From: Pocillopora verrucosa
Taxonomy: Eukaryota > Cnidaria > Anthozoa > Scleractinia > Pocilloporidae
Reading direction: 5' to 3'
DNA: 64,000 nt
NCBI RefSeq assembly: GCF_036669915.1
Contig: NC_089318.1
Location: forward strand, 11,371,071-11,435,070
The notes below the pieces were generated by a model. The model searched no databases, was not told the DNA's origin, and saw only the letters and a program-made list of their open reading frames with translations. The stretch's first letter is position 1; each line of letters opens with the position of its first letter. Of this stretch, positions 53,901 to 64,000 are shown in pieces. Both the position numbers and the translations under genes were made by a program.

Positions 53901-56900
53901 TAATGAAATGGCTGACTCAGTTTTTCTTCTAAAACCAAGGGCCAGAAAGTGTGGCCTAGTGAAATTGCAGCAATACCCATCACCATTCCTTTGAGGATGA
54001 CAATACAAACAAAAATTCGACTTTAGTAAACTTTATCATATTTTGTGTACTTTTCTGCTCGGCGACTAACTTTGAAGACCCTTGAATATGAATCAACATT
54101 CGCTCAGCGTTGGCACTTATTAAGCTTTTATAACCTTACATATTTGATCGGAAGCAAAGTTATGAAGTATCTTTTATCACTTATTATAAGGCTATTACTC
54201 GAAGTCAAAGTAACAGGCGCTCTGTCTGGCTAAGCACGAGGGCATTGTAGGGATTACTCTCCCGTGATACGCACATTTGATAAGCAAAAGTTTGCATTCA
54301 CTAAAGTTTAAAGGTCGTATACGGAGTTTTTCTACTCTTGTCATGTTTCCATCCTAATCTTTAAAAGTCCGCAGGATTAAATCCCAATAAGTCAAATCAG
54401 TCATAGCAATTTCATGTTTACTAGGTCCCAATGAACAATTCTCGAACAATGGCTTTCTTTCAACACAAACTTCTCTACCGTATTTTACGACATTTGTTTG
54501 CTCCCAGACTAGTTTATTAGTTGTATATCAGGTCACAAACTTAGTCATTTCTTTGATGTCTCCTCTCTTGTATTTCACCGATTTTATGCTATCTTTCATC
54601 TGCAGTTTTCACGTAGCTAAGAGAGAGAATTCTTAAGTCGTTAGTCTGTTTTGAATATTACCAAAGAAACCAAAGTATAACTTTCATTTTCCCATTGAAG
54701 TTCAGGATAATTGGCGTTAAATAAACTAAAAGACTTTGGCTACGAACAAAAGCCCTAAATTGTTACGGGTCATGCAGTAAACTACACAATCTTCTCACAA
54801 GCAGGAAATTTTTTACTTGTTTCGATTGTCAAAGTATTTCTTGGCAATTTTTTGCAGCGTTTTTTTCAGACCTGAGGCGGATATCCTATGCAGTTTGGCA
54901 TTTGTACCCTGGGATGAGGTATATGAAGTGAAGCGTATCATTTGCCAGTGCTATGGTATTAACTATGAAACAAAGCTTACCATTGTCAATTCAAATTCTT
55001 TCAGCCATCATGGTTGACGAATTTAAGGGCAGAAGTCGAAAAACTATGATCAGTTTTCTTTCGCAAAGGTGTAAGTAAGTTTTAGTGTACAAGATTATAT
55101 CATATCTTAAAAAGCCGTGAACAGTCATGACAAGGGTCCTATAAGTGCCCCTCTGAGAACCACTGATAACGTACCTAACTAAATGGGTCCCCTTACAAAA
55201 AAGGATTTTCCACGCTGAGGTTTACTTACTTATAATTACCAACAGTCAGGCAACAACGAGGTCATATTTTTTCAAACTTAGCATGAGTACTTGAAAGTTA
55301 CCTGTTCAACAGACTTTTATTTTAAAGCAAAATATAATTCATGGACCATCCTACGGAATACTTGAATTTGTTGTATTTGGTTGTTGTCATAGTAGTGGAC
55401 TTACACGGTATATGATTGTCACCTACGCTCATAATTAGTTATATTATGACCTGCAAGAAACGGCTTTTAAGCCATAAACAGCAAATTCATTAGGGTTCCC
55501 ACTTTTAAGGCTTTTTGTTATTTCTCGGACTCAATTCGTTTTCTGGCTACATAATCATATCATCTTTTTCAATAGTCAGTGGATCCTACCGTAAGCTTAT
55601 TTCTTGGGAGTCTAGAAATTAGTCCCATCCAATCTGTACGCATAACTAGCCGAAGATTCTTAGGAGAAATAACAAAAACTCAAAATAACATATTGAAAAA
55701 TAAACCATTTTGCCAATGAAGAATGAATAAGTAACTAAAATTCAGTTAATCAAAAGGTTCTCTCCCTCACCACTTTCAGTGTAGGTCGAGTTTTCAAGTG
55801 AGCTGTTTCTTTTTTTTCCTCCACCACAGCAGTCGTTTGTAGAATCATGCGCTGTAGGGCCCGAACTTGATGATACATGTTTTCCAAATACCTCGGTACT
55901 GTTTCCACATTTTCTGGGGATTTTGCCTCGATGAATTTTCTAAAAAAACTTAATGAAATCGCAGGTTCAGAGTTGTAAAAGAGAAGGTCTTCTTTAGGTG
56001 CCAATAATATACGTGCCCACCGTATTCGGCAAATAGCAACTCCTACTCAAAGCACCTCTTTAGAACGACGGCTAAAAATGAGTGGCGCTCATGACCAATG
56101 TTTTCATGAATCCCTGCAATTATTGTTGAATCTAAAACATGGCTTTTTACGTGTAAAAAGAGTTAATTATTTTTAGTACTAAGTGAATAAAATCATTTAT
56201 TTTTTCTTTTGTTTCAAAGCCTTAAGGTGATTTATTTGAACAGCCTGTTTCATTGATGAATTGAGAGCATCAAACTGATCAAATGAACTCAAAATAGCGA
56301 CTATGAGTTGAAGCTTGTCACCGAAGAGCATCCTTAAATGCTGTTCAACATCAAAGGTACATTAAATTTATCATTGTCCAGTGAAACCTATTTTCACTAA
56401 AGATCAACGTATTCATGATTTCTGTACTGGTGATATTGAACACGTGCTCATAATTTCTGGCGCCAATCGGTCGCGGGTTTTGTTCCTCTAATTTGTGAAT
56501 TGATAAAAGAAAAATTTTAAAAGAATGTAATCATTAAGAGCTTTGAGTTGCGGGTACCTTTAATTCACGACCCACGAAAACGCTTTTGTTCTTTAGGTAA
56601 ACATACAATATTTCTTCTTTGTGTCTTTTGACAAGGGTAAATTAAAGTTGAAGGATGAAAAACTATTGTGATCTTAGCCGTCCCTCTCTCATAGCTAATT
56701 CATCTTAGATTTATGTTTTTCAGTGAAATTAAAGTCTAAGAATCTCTTTAACAATGTAAATTATTTAGGGTAGGGGGCGGTTTTACATAGGCTTTTTTTG
56801 TTTTATAACGCCACACAACTCAAGTCTTACGACTGCTTGATGTCGTAAACATTATTTGATTCGTTAAAAGCCTGAAAGTGGTAATACCACCTGCGTTGCT

Positions 56901-56925
56901 TGGCGTTAAAAACATTCATTACATC

Positions 56926-56998
56926 ATGTGCGAATCCGTTATTAAGCATGAGCAACACAGACATGTGCGAATCCGTTATAAAGCATGAGCAACACAGA
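56926..56998. repeat. 37-bp direct duplication
   Basis: ATGTGCGAATCCGTTAT followed by AAGCATGAGCAACACAGAC occurs at 56926 and again at 56963, with one single-base deletion in the second copy. It looks recent. Confidence 0.9.
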
Positions 56999-59299
56999 CT
57001 CATATTTTTCGCCCCTTTCTTATACGGACTTGAAGTTTAGTTCATGATTGTGACCCTTTCCATTGAGATTAAACTGGCAGATTCAGCTACAGTTTCATAA
57101 GGTCTTTAAGCATGAGCCATCAACATCAAGTCTCTCTGAATATCCGAGCTGATCTATGCCGGCTACCCCAAGATGAACACCGTAAGTATTTTGTAGTATT
57201 TTCATTTCACTCCATTCTCGGGCCCTTAAAAGCAATTTAAAGTCTTAGAGTGGAAATTATTCATGTTAACAGCCATAACAAATCACAAATTAAAGGCACT
57301 TTCACGGACTTTTTTGAAAGCGATGATTATCATGATAATTAACCAAGACCATCTACCCACTAAATTTCCGATGGCAGTTGAGAAAATTAATGATTGTGCC
57401 GTGAACTTTGGAACAAATCTTATACTAATTCAAGAGCAAGAAAAATACTACTTCTCTTAAACACCTCAGGAATAAAAGAACTCGATTGGATGACACTTAG
57501 CCTCACAAATTATCATTAATACTTTAACTCAAAACCAAGATCAGGCTCTGCATATAGAGCAATTTATCCTCATCCCCTCCTCAGAAGGGATAATTCAGGA
57601 AGGCTCGCTCATTGGCTAAAAGCAAAACATGTGACATCATTGATAAGATCAAAAGGGTTAAGTTTACTAGTAAATAAAACTAAAATCTTGGCCATCTTTC
57701 ACTTGACTCCAGCCATAGTCTTGAATCACAAAACGTCAATAGTATGGGCCATAGGCCGTATATGTAAGTCGAAGGTTCTTTTCTGCTGGCTTCAATTTTT
57801 TAACTAGTTTTTCATCTTAAAACACTTTTTGCAAGGGATGTCATTTTCCATATCCTTTTCAAATGCTTTCCATATGCCTGGCGATTTGTAGGTGGAAAAG
57901 CGTGAAAAGCTTAGCCTGTAGCCTTGGTCGGTGGAAAAGAGCGATAAAGCGGGCCACGAAAAAAATATCAGTGGTCAGGCAACCACAACCGCTGTTTGTC
58001 GTTCTTCTTTCTAGCTAACCTTTAACGACATCGGAAGTATTTCAATGGGAGTCAGCTCGGTCCGTCAGCTGTAAATGCGTATAAAAGGACCTGCATATCA
58101 TTGCGCCTTTTGTGATGACCCCTACCATATGATGCTTCAAATGGTCTGACACCGAACAGTTATAGACAACAAGCCATCTGAAATAGTATATTTATTCCAA
58201 AGAATCTGAGGCTTGGATGCTTTGTGTTTTTCATCCTTTTTTCAAAGCTTTTTTTGAGTGAGAACCAACTCATGGCGGAGATCAGCACTCTCAGCCGATC
58301 AGGATAAAATAAACATATCGTTTTGTTTACCATTAAGAGCCCTCGTGATTATGAAAAACAGGAGTCTCTTTTGCAGCAAATCGGCTTTCAGTAATTTTCA
58401 CATTAGATGAACCAGCATGTAAAACAGAAACGAGGTGGTAATGATCATTGGCATGTTAGTAGTTATTTCTTTATCCACGTCATGCCAATGCAATGAGGTA
58501 TGTGAAGGTAATCATTATGGTCAGTTTTATTTGATTCCTAAGATATTTCCTTATGTCCTCAAGTTTAAATCACGTTTGATCGGTTGTGAGCCCTGCGATT
58601 TACTCAAAGGGTGAGGGCGTCCGTAGAAGCCTGTTAAACTTACAATTTCATGAATAGCTATGTCTACTTTCCTTAAATTGTCCTCTTCTAAAATGTTAAA
58701 TGCGCCATCATTTTTATCGTCTTTCGTATCAGTTAGCCTTTTTTTAATTAAATTGCCGCTGAGAGGTGTGATTTGCATAGAAAATATCCTTTTCTAGTAT
58801 CACACCAACACACTTTGTTAGACGAGATGTGCCTTGATTCAATAAAAAAGGAGTCACATTGGTAAAAATGAAAGCAGTTGTGAATCGTTTTCAATTTCAT
58901 AATAAATTTTCCCATGGCGGTATTTTTATAAAATTGATTATCTTTGCAAAATAATCTCATGACAGGCTTTGTCGGCACCGGATTTCTATTGTGAACCTAA
59001 GCGGAGAAAGGATTTGTGTTTACAATTAACTTGATTGAATTTTTTTTAATTTTACGAATGTCATTTGATTTTAAAAAAACTTAGAATCTCACGGTGTGAC
59101 AGGCAAAAACGACATTCAGTTTATTTTGTCATATTTCATGGAGAGTGCAATCACTTTGAATGCGACAGTGAGAAGATGCCAAACACTTTGATTTCTTTCG
59201 CGTTTGCATTTGTAATTCTTTCAGTTACACTCAATTTTTGGATACAAATAGTAAATGCAAAGCTATCTCAGAAACTGCTCATTTAACGTTCGAAATGTG

Positions 59300-59452
59300 A
59301 CCCAAGGTCGTAGCTAGGCGGAGGTTCTCGAATGCCCATGAACCCCCTTCGTAAGGCTCTTTTTAAGAAAACAACCTTCAATTTCCTGGTGGCGAAAACT
59401 GGTGAGTATCAAAGTGTGACCCCCTTTGAAAAATCCTGGCTACGCCCCTATG
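59300..59452. mobile_element. Possible SINE/LINE tail fragment
   Basis: The sequence has GTCGTAGCTAGGCGG near the start and GAAAAATCCTGGCTACGCCC at the end. These phrases are complementary in part and are typical, as I recall, of a 3' tail shared by several animal SINEs and LINEs. No coding sequence is attached. Confidence 0.3.
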
Positions 59453-60769
59453 ATATGCTGTGCCAGAACCACTGAGGAGTAGTTTTTATTGTGCTGAATT
59501 GGATTCTGTTCTAAATAGAAACCGCTTGAGCGTGGAGAAAGCATAGAAAAAAGGAAATGAGATTGAAAATGAATTCCTAGTTAACGTCTGGAACAATTCT
59601 CAATAGAAGATGACATCAAAATGACCATCAGCTGTGGCAGTATCGTATCCTGAAGAGCTAGAGAAAATACAATTATGTTCTAGCCTCTGAATACACAACT
59701 AGGAAATCTGATCTGATAACACCAACTCTAAGTCTTGTATAGTTTGCTGGTAGGAATCAAAATTACTTCCCGACATGACTCCAATCCACTATAGGTACGT
59801 CAGTTGTGCGCAGGTTCAAGGAATAAGCATTTATTTTTGTGTTTTACACGTTACCATAGTCCCATCGATAGCATTTCTCAATCTCTCTGTAAATAAACCG
59901 TTCAAAACCCACAATTCCTCTATTCGCTCTTACTAAGAGCTAACACTTTAAAAGTCAGCTTTCTGACGAGCGGAATACAGAGTAATGAAAACTTCAAAAC
60001 TTATTATAAGAACAGGGGTATTCGCAAAAAAAAGCAGCATTTCTGGAATGGAATCACATAGGATTAGTGGGTGAGGTCCCGAAAAGAAATTAGAAGGTGT
60101 GAGCCGTTGCTTTATCTATCAGAATCTTAAAGGTAAATTTTTCAACATGCTCATCAGGAGTGGACATCATTGTTCTATAGTCAAACTGTTCTTTCAGTTT
60201 CTGTCACCAAAACTTCTACCGTTGTGTTGTTAGATGGAGTGTTGTTAACTACTATTTAGAGCTTTTTTTTCCTTAATACTTTCTAAGTTAGTAGGTGACT
60301 CAACTAATAGGCTCTGATAGATAGATTTTGCTAGAAAACCCATACATAATTGGAAATGCATCAATGAGAGCTGACTGAAAACAACATCCCAGTTTAATGA
60401 CCATTATTTTTAAAACTTATTAATTGCCTCTCACCATAAGTGGAAACTTCACAGCCTGGTACAAGCACGGAGAATCGGTCCCTACATATCAAGAAAAAAA
60501 TAGAGGAGGGTTGTAAAATTTTATAGGGAGAACTCACTACTCAGCGTTATTCTGAAATCAAATAATTTGCTACGCACCGTGATTCTAAAAGAAACCAGTA
60601 CACAGAGGCGTTTTAACCTTAAGAAGAAAATTAACCATACATGAAAAAATGATGGTTTTGTACGACCTTGAAACCCAAGTAGATGATGATGAGGCTTAGT
60701 TAATTTTTAAACCATCGGTGAAAGACCTGATGTATCTAATATTTTAACAGTGTTTGAGCCAGACGCTCC

Positions 60770-61791
60770 ATGCATCCCACTGCTTCAGCAAACCTTTCTG
60801 ATGAAAACTTTTCTTCGGATCCATGGTCGACCGAACTATCAGTTGGTGAGCTTGGGGACTGATGCATGCCATGTGGTTTGGTTGCCGTTGCTGCTGTATT
60901 TGGTAATATGTTACTTCTTGCGTCTGTTGTGGTGTCTTCATAGCTGCGTTACCATGTGATATTCTTTGTTGCTGGTTTGGCTGTTGCTGATGTACTCGTT
61001 GGGTTGATATCTATACCAATGTGGATGTACATGTTGTTCTTGAGTTCGAAAGAAAGTAATAACTCTTTGGAAAATATTCAGCTTAATTCAATTTACGACG
61101 CCTTAGATGTTTTTGCCGCTTTGAACTCCATTTTTCATTTGACTGCGATAAGCATTGAAAGGTTCTTTGCAGCAGTTTACCCGAGGAGACATCAGCTTCT
61201 GTATCTCCTGTTGTCATTGACAATTTAGATTACTTCAGCTCTCGTCTCAAGTTCTTTCTTTTTACCTGTCAGCAAAATGTCTATTGAATTTCGTTTATAT
61301 TTAATCAATCTTTTTTTCTTGTTAGCTTTGCTAACGATCTCCGTAAGGTACACAAGAATCTGATTAAAAGTACGACTCGACTTCAAAGATATCCTTGACC
61401 TTATTTATTGTCGTCAGTTTATTTGTCATTGCCTGGTTGCCATTTTTTCATTGTGGGTGTTGTACTTGACTTCTGCAGACACTACTGTTTCTCGTGGAGA
61501 ATATTCTACCTAACCAAGCTTTTCGCTGCGGTGAATCCGCTGGTTTACGGCTTCAGAATTCCTAAATATCGAATGCTTTTCTTGAAATTCCTTGACATCA
61601 AATACGCACCTGGACATGATTCCATTGAGTTAGACAGCCGCGCACTAAGAAATTCACCGGCAAACGTGGGCATTTTTAGTAATGTTTCAGTTGATATTAA
61701 TTTCAAGAACAAACAAACACCACCATGTCAGCAAGTTAGCTGTGTCAGGTGCTCGAGTCTTCTCGTCATTACCATGCATCAGCGCGGCTAA
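60770..61791 (+). pseudogene. Class A GPCR pseudogene
   Basis: An ATG at 60770 opens a frame with an N-glycosylated-type N-terminus (ANLSDENFSSDPW). It is stopped by TGA (60860) and TAG (60941), yet reads on through TM1 (VFGNMLLLAS), TM2 (LAVADVLVG), TM3 (ALDVFAALNSIFHLTAISIE then RFFA) and into TM4 before a TAG at 61226. TM6 (VIAWLPFF, near 61420) is in a second frame, and TM7 with the tail (AAVNPLVYGFRIPKYR, from about 61530) is in a third. At least three stops and two frameshifts make it a pseudogene. Asp at 3.32 and no Cys at 3.25 match the intact paralogues, so it belongs to the same subfamily. Confidence 0.9.
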
Positions 61792-61925
61792 TGATATCAT
61801 TCCAGGAAGGAAGTCTCAGGACATGATCTCGACTTCAACGTCAAGTTACATGTTGGTTGGCCATAAACATAAAAAAAAAAAAAATCAGTTAAATCATGAG
61901 GAGACAATATAATGCACCTTTTTTT

Positions 61926-62107
61926 CGGTTGGATCAATTCAATTTACCTCTTTATACCAAAATGAGAATCTGTTGTACAGATTCTCTAGTTGGCTGTTAT
62001 TAAATTAGCTATTTCTCGGCTGGATCAATTCAATTTACTTCTTTATACCAAAATGAGAATCTGTGTTGCAGATTCCCTCGTTGGCTATCATTGAATTAGC
62101 TATTTCT
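61926..62107. repeat. 91-bp direct tandem duplication
   Basis: CGGTTGGATCAATTCAATTT at 61926 recurs as CGGCTGGATCAATTCAATTT at 62017, exactly 91 bp on. Both copies run through CCAAAATGAGAATCTG and TTAGCTATTTCTC with scattered changes. It lies just after the GPCR pseudogene. Confidence 0.9.
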
Positions 62108-62757
62108 CACCAGTTCTATGAAAGCATTTTAACTGATACAGCAGCTTATTCTACGAGCAATCGTTCAGCATATTATATGCTGACAAAAATCCTCGTATGT
62201 ACACGCATGGAATGTAATTATGAACTTAATTATGACGCGCGCATGGATATTTATTTGTTAGCCTAACAGTTCGTTTCATGATAAGGCTCTAGTAAGTAAA
62301 ATCGTTCCAAAGTATAGCTTGATCTTTCACAGTAAGTCGTATAGATCACTCCCCAACATATATATCTGCATAGACAGACCTTTAGCTTGTACACTGTGGG
62401 TAGAACCTTCCCTTTTAGTGTAAATGAAATGGGAAAAGTGCAAATTAATGTTAGTGGATGGAATAGGACGGAATGAGTTTACTTTTCATGAAATTTTCAG
62501 ACTCATATCAAATCGCCTTTCTGAAGAATTTAGTGGTTTTGTATTTCCGTAGCTGATCTGCATATTTCCCTACAATCGAACTATGGGTTACATAAGGAGG
62601 TGTTGTCACGTCATTGAGTTAAAATACGCACGTGCAACTAGAAGGCAGAAATAAACGAAGTTGTGTTTCGCAGTTCATGCATTTGTCATTATTACTCGGA
62701 TACAACATTTAGCGATAAGGATGGGATAGGTTCCATGTCGTTTACTTCCTGGGTCAC
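62108..62757. other. Intergenic, no gene recognised
   Basis: AT-rich sequence between the 91-bp duplication and the Gag fragment. No features recognised. Confidence 0.55.
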
Positions 62758-63067
62758 TTGTACAACGTAAGATTCCTTCTAGCATTGCTTTGCGGTTTCG
62801 TGTATTCGCGCACGTGGTCTTTGCCGCCGCCACCATGGCTTCGGAGTTGTTGGGTGCTTCTAGGGAGTTTGACCCTTCGGCCGAGACTTTTACAGTTTAT
62901 GCAGAAAGACTCGATCAGTTCTTTGTTGCTAATAAAATTGGAATTGTTCCTATCGATGCATCCGCAGCAATCACCGCTGCGGCGGAAAATAAAGAGGTCG
63001 CCGTATTGATTTCAGTAATTGGCTGGAAGACTTACAATCTTACAGTCCTTCGTGATTTGTGCAGTCC
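62758..63067 (+). pseudogene. Gypsy-type retrotransposon Gag N-terminus, truncated
   Basis: A strong Kozak context, GCCGCCACCATGG, places the start at 62835 (MASELLGASREFDPSAETFT). The frame continues with YAERLDQFFVANKIG, VAVLISVIGWKTYNL and LRDLCSP, matching the start of Gag in Ty3/Gypsy elements: F.P....W/F..Y.ER...F..A..I, followed by K.A.LL..IG..TY..LR.L..P. Similarity stops abruptly at LRDLCSP (about 63067), where a GC-rich repeat-like sequence begins. The region before the ATG (62758-62834) is probably this element's leader. No protease, RT or integrase follows, so this is a broken copy. Confidence 0.65.
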
Positions 63068-64000
63068 GGTGTCCCAGCGGATTTGACCCCCTCCGCGGAT
63101 TTGGACCCCCCCAACAAAACTGAGTGAAAACATCATCCTTAACGTTCTAATAAAAATGGATGATACTTTACGTTCCAGAGCGTACTAAAGTATGTTTTCA
63201 ATTCAAAACATGCTTATCGTTAATGCATACGAACTGGCATCCCGTCGGATGTTTCTTTTGACCAAGGGAAAATGGGTAAGAATTTAGTTTAATGTCTGGA
63301 GAGAGGTCGTTTTTGAACCTTTTCCGCGATAGTCCAACACCGTTAGATTCAATAAGAAACAAACTTGTGACACTAATTTATTTTGTCATTGTTCAATGCC
63401 CAAGTGTTGGGACGACATGGTACAGTGCGAGGGATTTAAGACTGCCTCGGAGGACGAGTGGCTTTGCATTGTCTGCAGATTGCCAGACTCTAGACGTCTT
63501 TCGGATCCCTCAACAGTTAATGATCGTTAAAATTAGAAAATAAGATTGAGTTCGATGTAATAGTCTCCACTTTTGTTAAAATGTTGACATTAACGTTAAT
63601 TTGCATCTGAAAACAAGCTGAGAGTTCCAATAGTTCAGAATAGAAACATTTTTACTCATCATAGGCTTTACGAAAGACTTGTAATATGAGTAGTTTCTTC
63701 GTTCTTGTTCAAAAACGTTATTAACGTTTAAACGTTAAACGTTTAACGTTATTAAAGTTTAACATTATTATTTTAGAAAATCAGACTGAGTTATTTTTGT
63801 GACTGGACGCAATAGTCTCCACTATTTTTATGACGTTTCGTACCAATGTTGATTCGCATCAGAAGAAGCAAAGATTTATTGCAACAATTTCAATAATTCG
63901 AATGCAGTAGTTTGTTCACATCTAATTCTTGCGTATACAGTTCGACTCGCTATAATGAATGCGGTAGAATTGGAACGAAATGATTGTTGTTTTTTTTTTT
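63068..64000. mobile_element. Repeat of unknown type interrupting the Gag fragment, open to the right
   Basis: It starts TGTCCCAGCGGATTTGACCC and repeats GCGGATTT.GACCCCC once more within 25 bp, unlike the surrounding AT-rich DNA, so it is probably the end of an inserted element. Inside, the frame near 63391-63495 reads KCWDDMVQCEGFKTASEDEW followed by LCIVCR, which fits the second half of a PHD-type zinc finger, out of frame with its surroundings. The other end lies beyond the window or was not recognised. Confidence 0.4.
63533..63900. repeat. Diverged ~240-bp direct duplication with an AACGTT-rich centre
   Basis: AGAAAATAAGATTGAGTT and AATAGTCTCCACTTTTGTT near 63535-63585 recur as AGAAAATCAGACTGAGTT and AATAGTCTCCACTATTTTT near 63775-63825. 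Between them (63716-63770) overlapping AACGTT and TTAACG words form a palindromic, hairpin-prone patch. Confidence 0.55.

Larger units (their letters stand above)
47985..60769. other. 12.8-kb stretch without a supported gene
   Basis: Only frames below 90 aa occur. The longest coherent-looking one is a minus frame at 55750-56004 (84 aa, MAPKEDLLFYNSEP...), helix-like but unrecognised. A TATAAAAGG lies at 58080-58088 with nothing convincing downstream. A 37-bp duplication is listed separately. A patch at about 59300-59452 ends AAAAATCCTGGCTACGCCCC, which resembles a common SINE/LINE tail. Regulatory sequence, non-coding RNA or very decayed GPCR copies could be present, but I cannot see them. 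Confidence 0.5.

Noticed and set aside
55750..56004. 84-aa minus-strand ORF with helix-like composition
   Set aside because: No recognised family, no splice or promoter context, and short enough to occur by chance in 12 kb.
58080..58088. TATA box (TATAAAAGG)
   Set aside because: No credible gene start follows within several hundred bases.

Overview
The window looks like AT-rich cnidarian nuclear DNA, most likely from a stony coral. This is inferred from intron-rich animal genes with GT/AG junctions, intronless class A GPCR paralogues of the type expanded in cnidarians, and a dense load of decayed LINE, Penelope-like, Gypsy, MULE, SINE and foldback elements. No prokaryotic, organellar or viral genes were recognised.

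Layout. 1-8.2 kb is a transposon graveyard: a 5'-truncated LINE 3' end (1-850) next to a broken MULE-type transposase (851-2324), then a 4.19-kb TIR-bounded DNA transposon (3600-7787) carrying a decayed minus-strand gene of a family I cannot assign to a named superfamily, then the end of another DNA element and a tRNA-like SINE. 11.76-14.1 kb holds an intact three-exon minus-strand acylglycerol O-acyltransferase (MOGAT2/DGAT2 family, 336 aa). 14.67-16.57 kb is a large imperfect inverted duplication whose two arms share exon-like segments. 17.7-18.9 kb holds a tandemly duplicated, broken protease-domain fragment and a possible first exon on the minus strand. A CpG-richer stretch separates these from a ten-exon plus-strand cathepsin B-like protease (19.65-29.18 kb, 313 aa), whose introns contain several foldback and tRNA-like repeats and a retroelement remnant.

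30-38 kb is mostly non-coding, with a Penelope-type GIY-YIG endonuclease remnant and one probable MITE. 38-62 kb is a class A GPCR neighbourhood: three intact single-exon receptors (38.18 kb +, 43.69 kb -, 47.52 kb -) and one pseudogene (60.77 kb +). All four have Asp at position 3.32 and none has the usual Cys at 3.25. A 17-bp minisatellite of 23 copies lies between the first two receptors. About 12.8 kb between the third receptor and the pseudogene holds no gene I can support. The right end (62.8-64 kb) holds the start of a Gypsy-type Gag behind a strong Kozak site, broken by another repeat that runs towards the window edge.

The genes do not form one pathway. The lipid acyltransferase, the lysosomal-type protease and the receptors are independent. 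The most unusual items are the TIR-bounded unknown transposon, the inverted duplication with exon-like arms, the short-loop cathepsin B-like protease and the non-canonical receptor cluster. Gene models come from reading-frame and splice-site consistency by eye. Family assignments rest on motifs recalled from known families, not on database searches.
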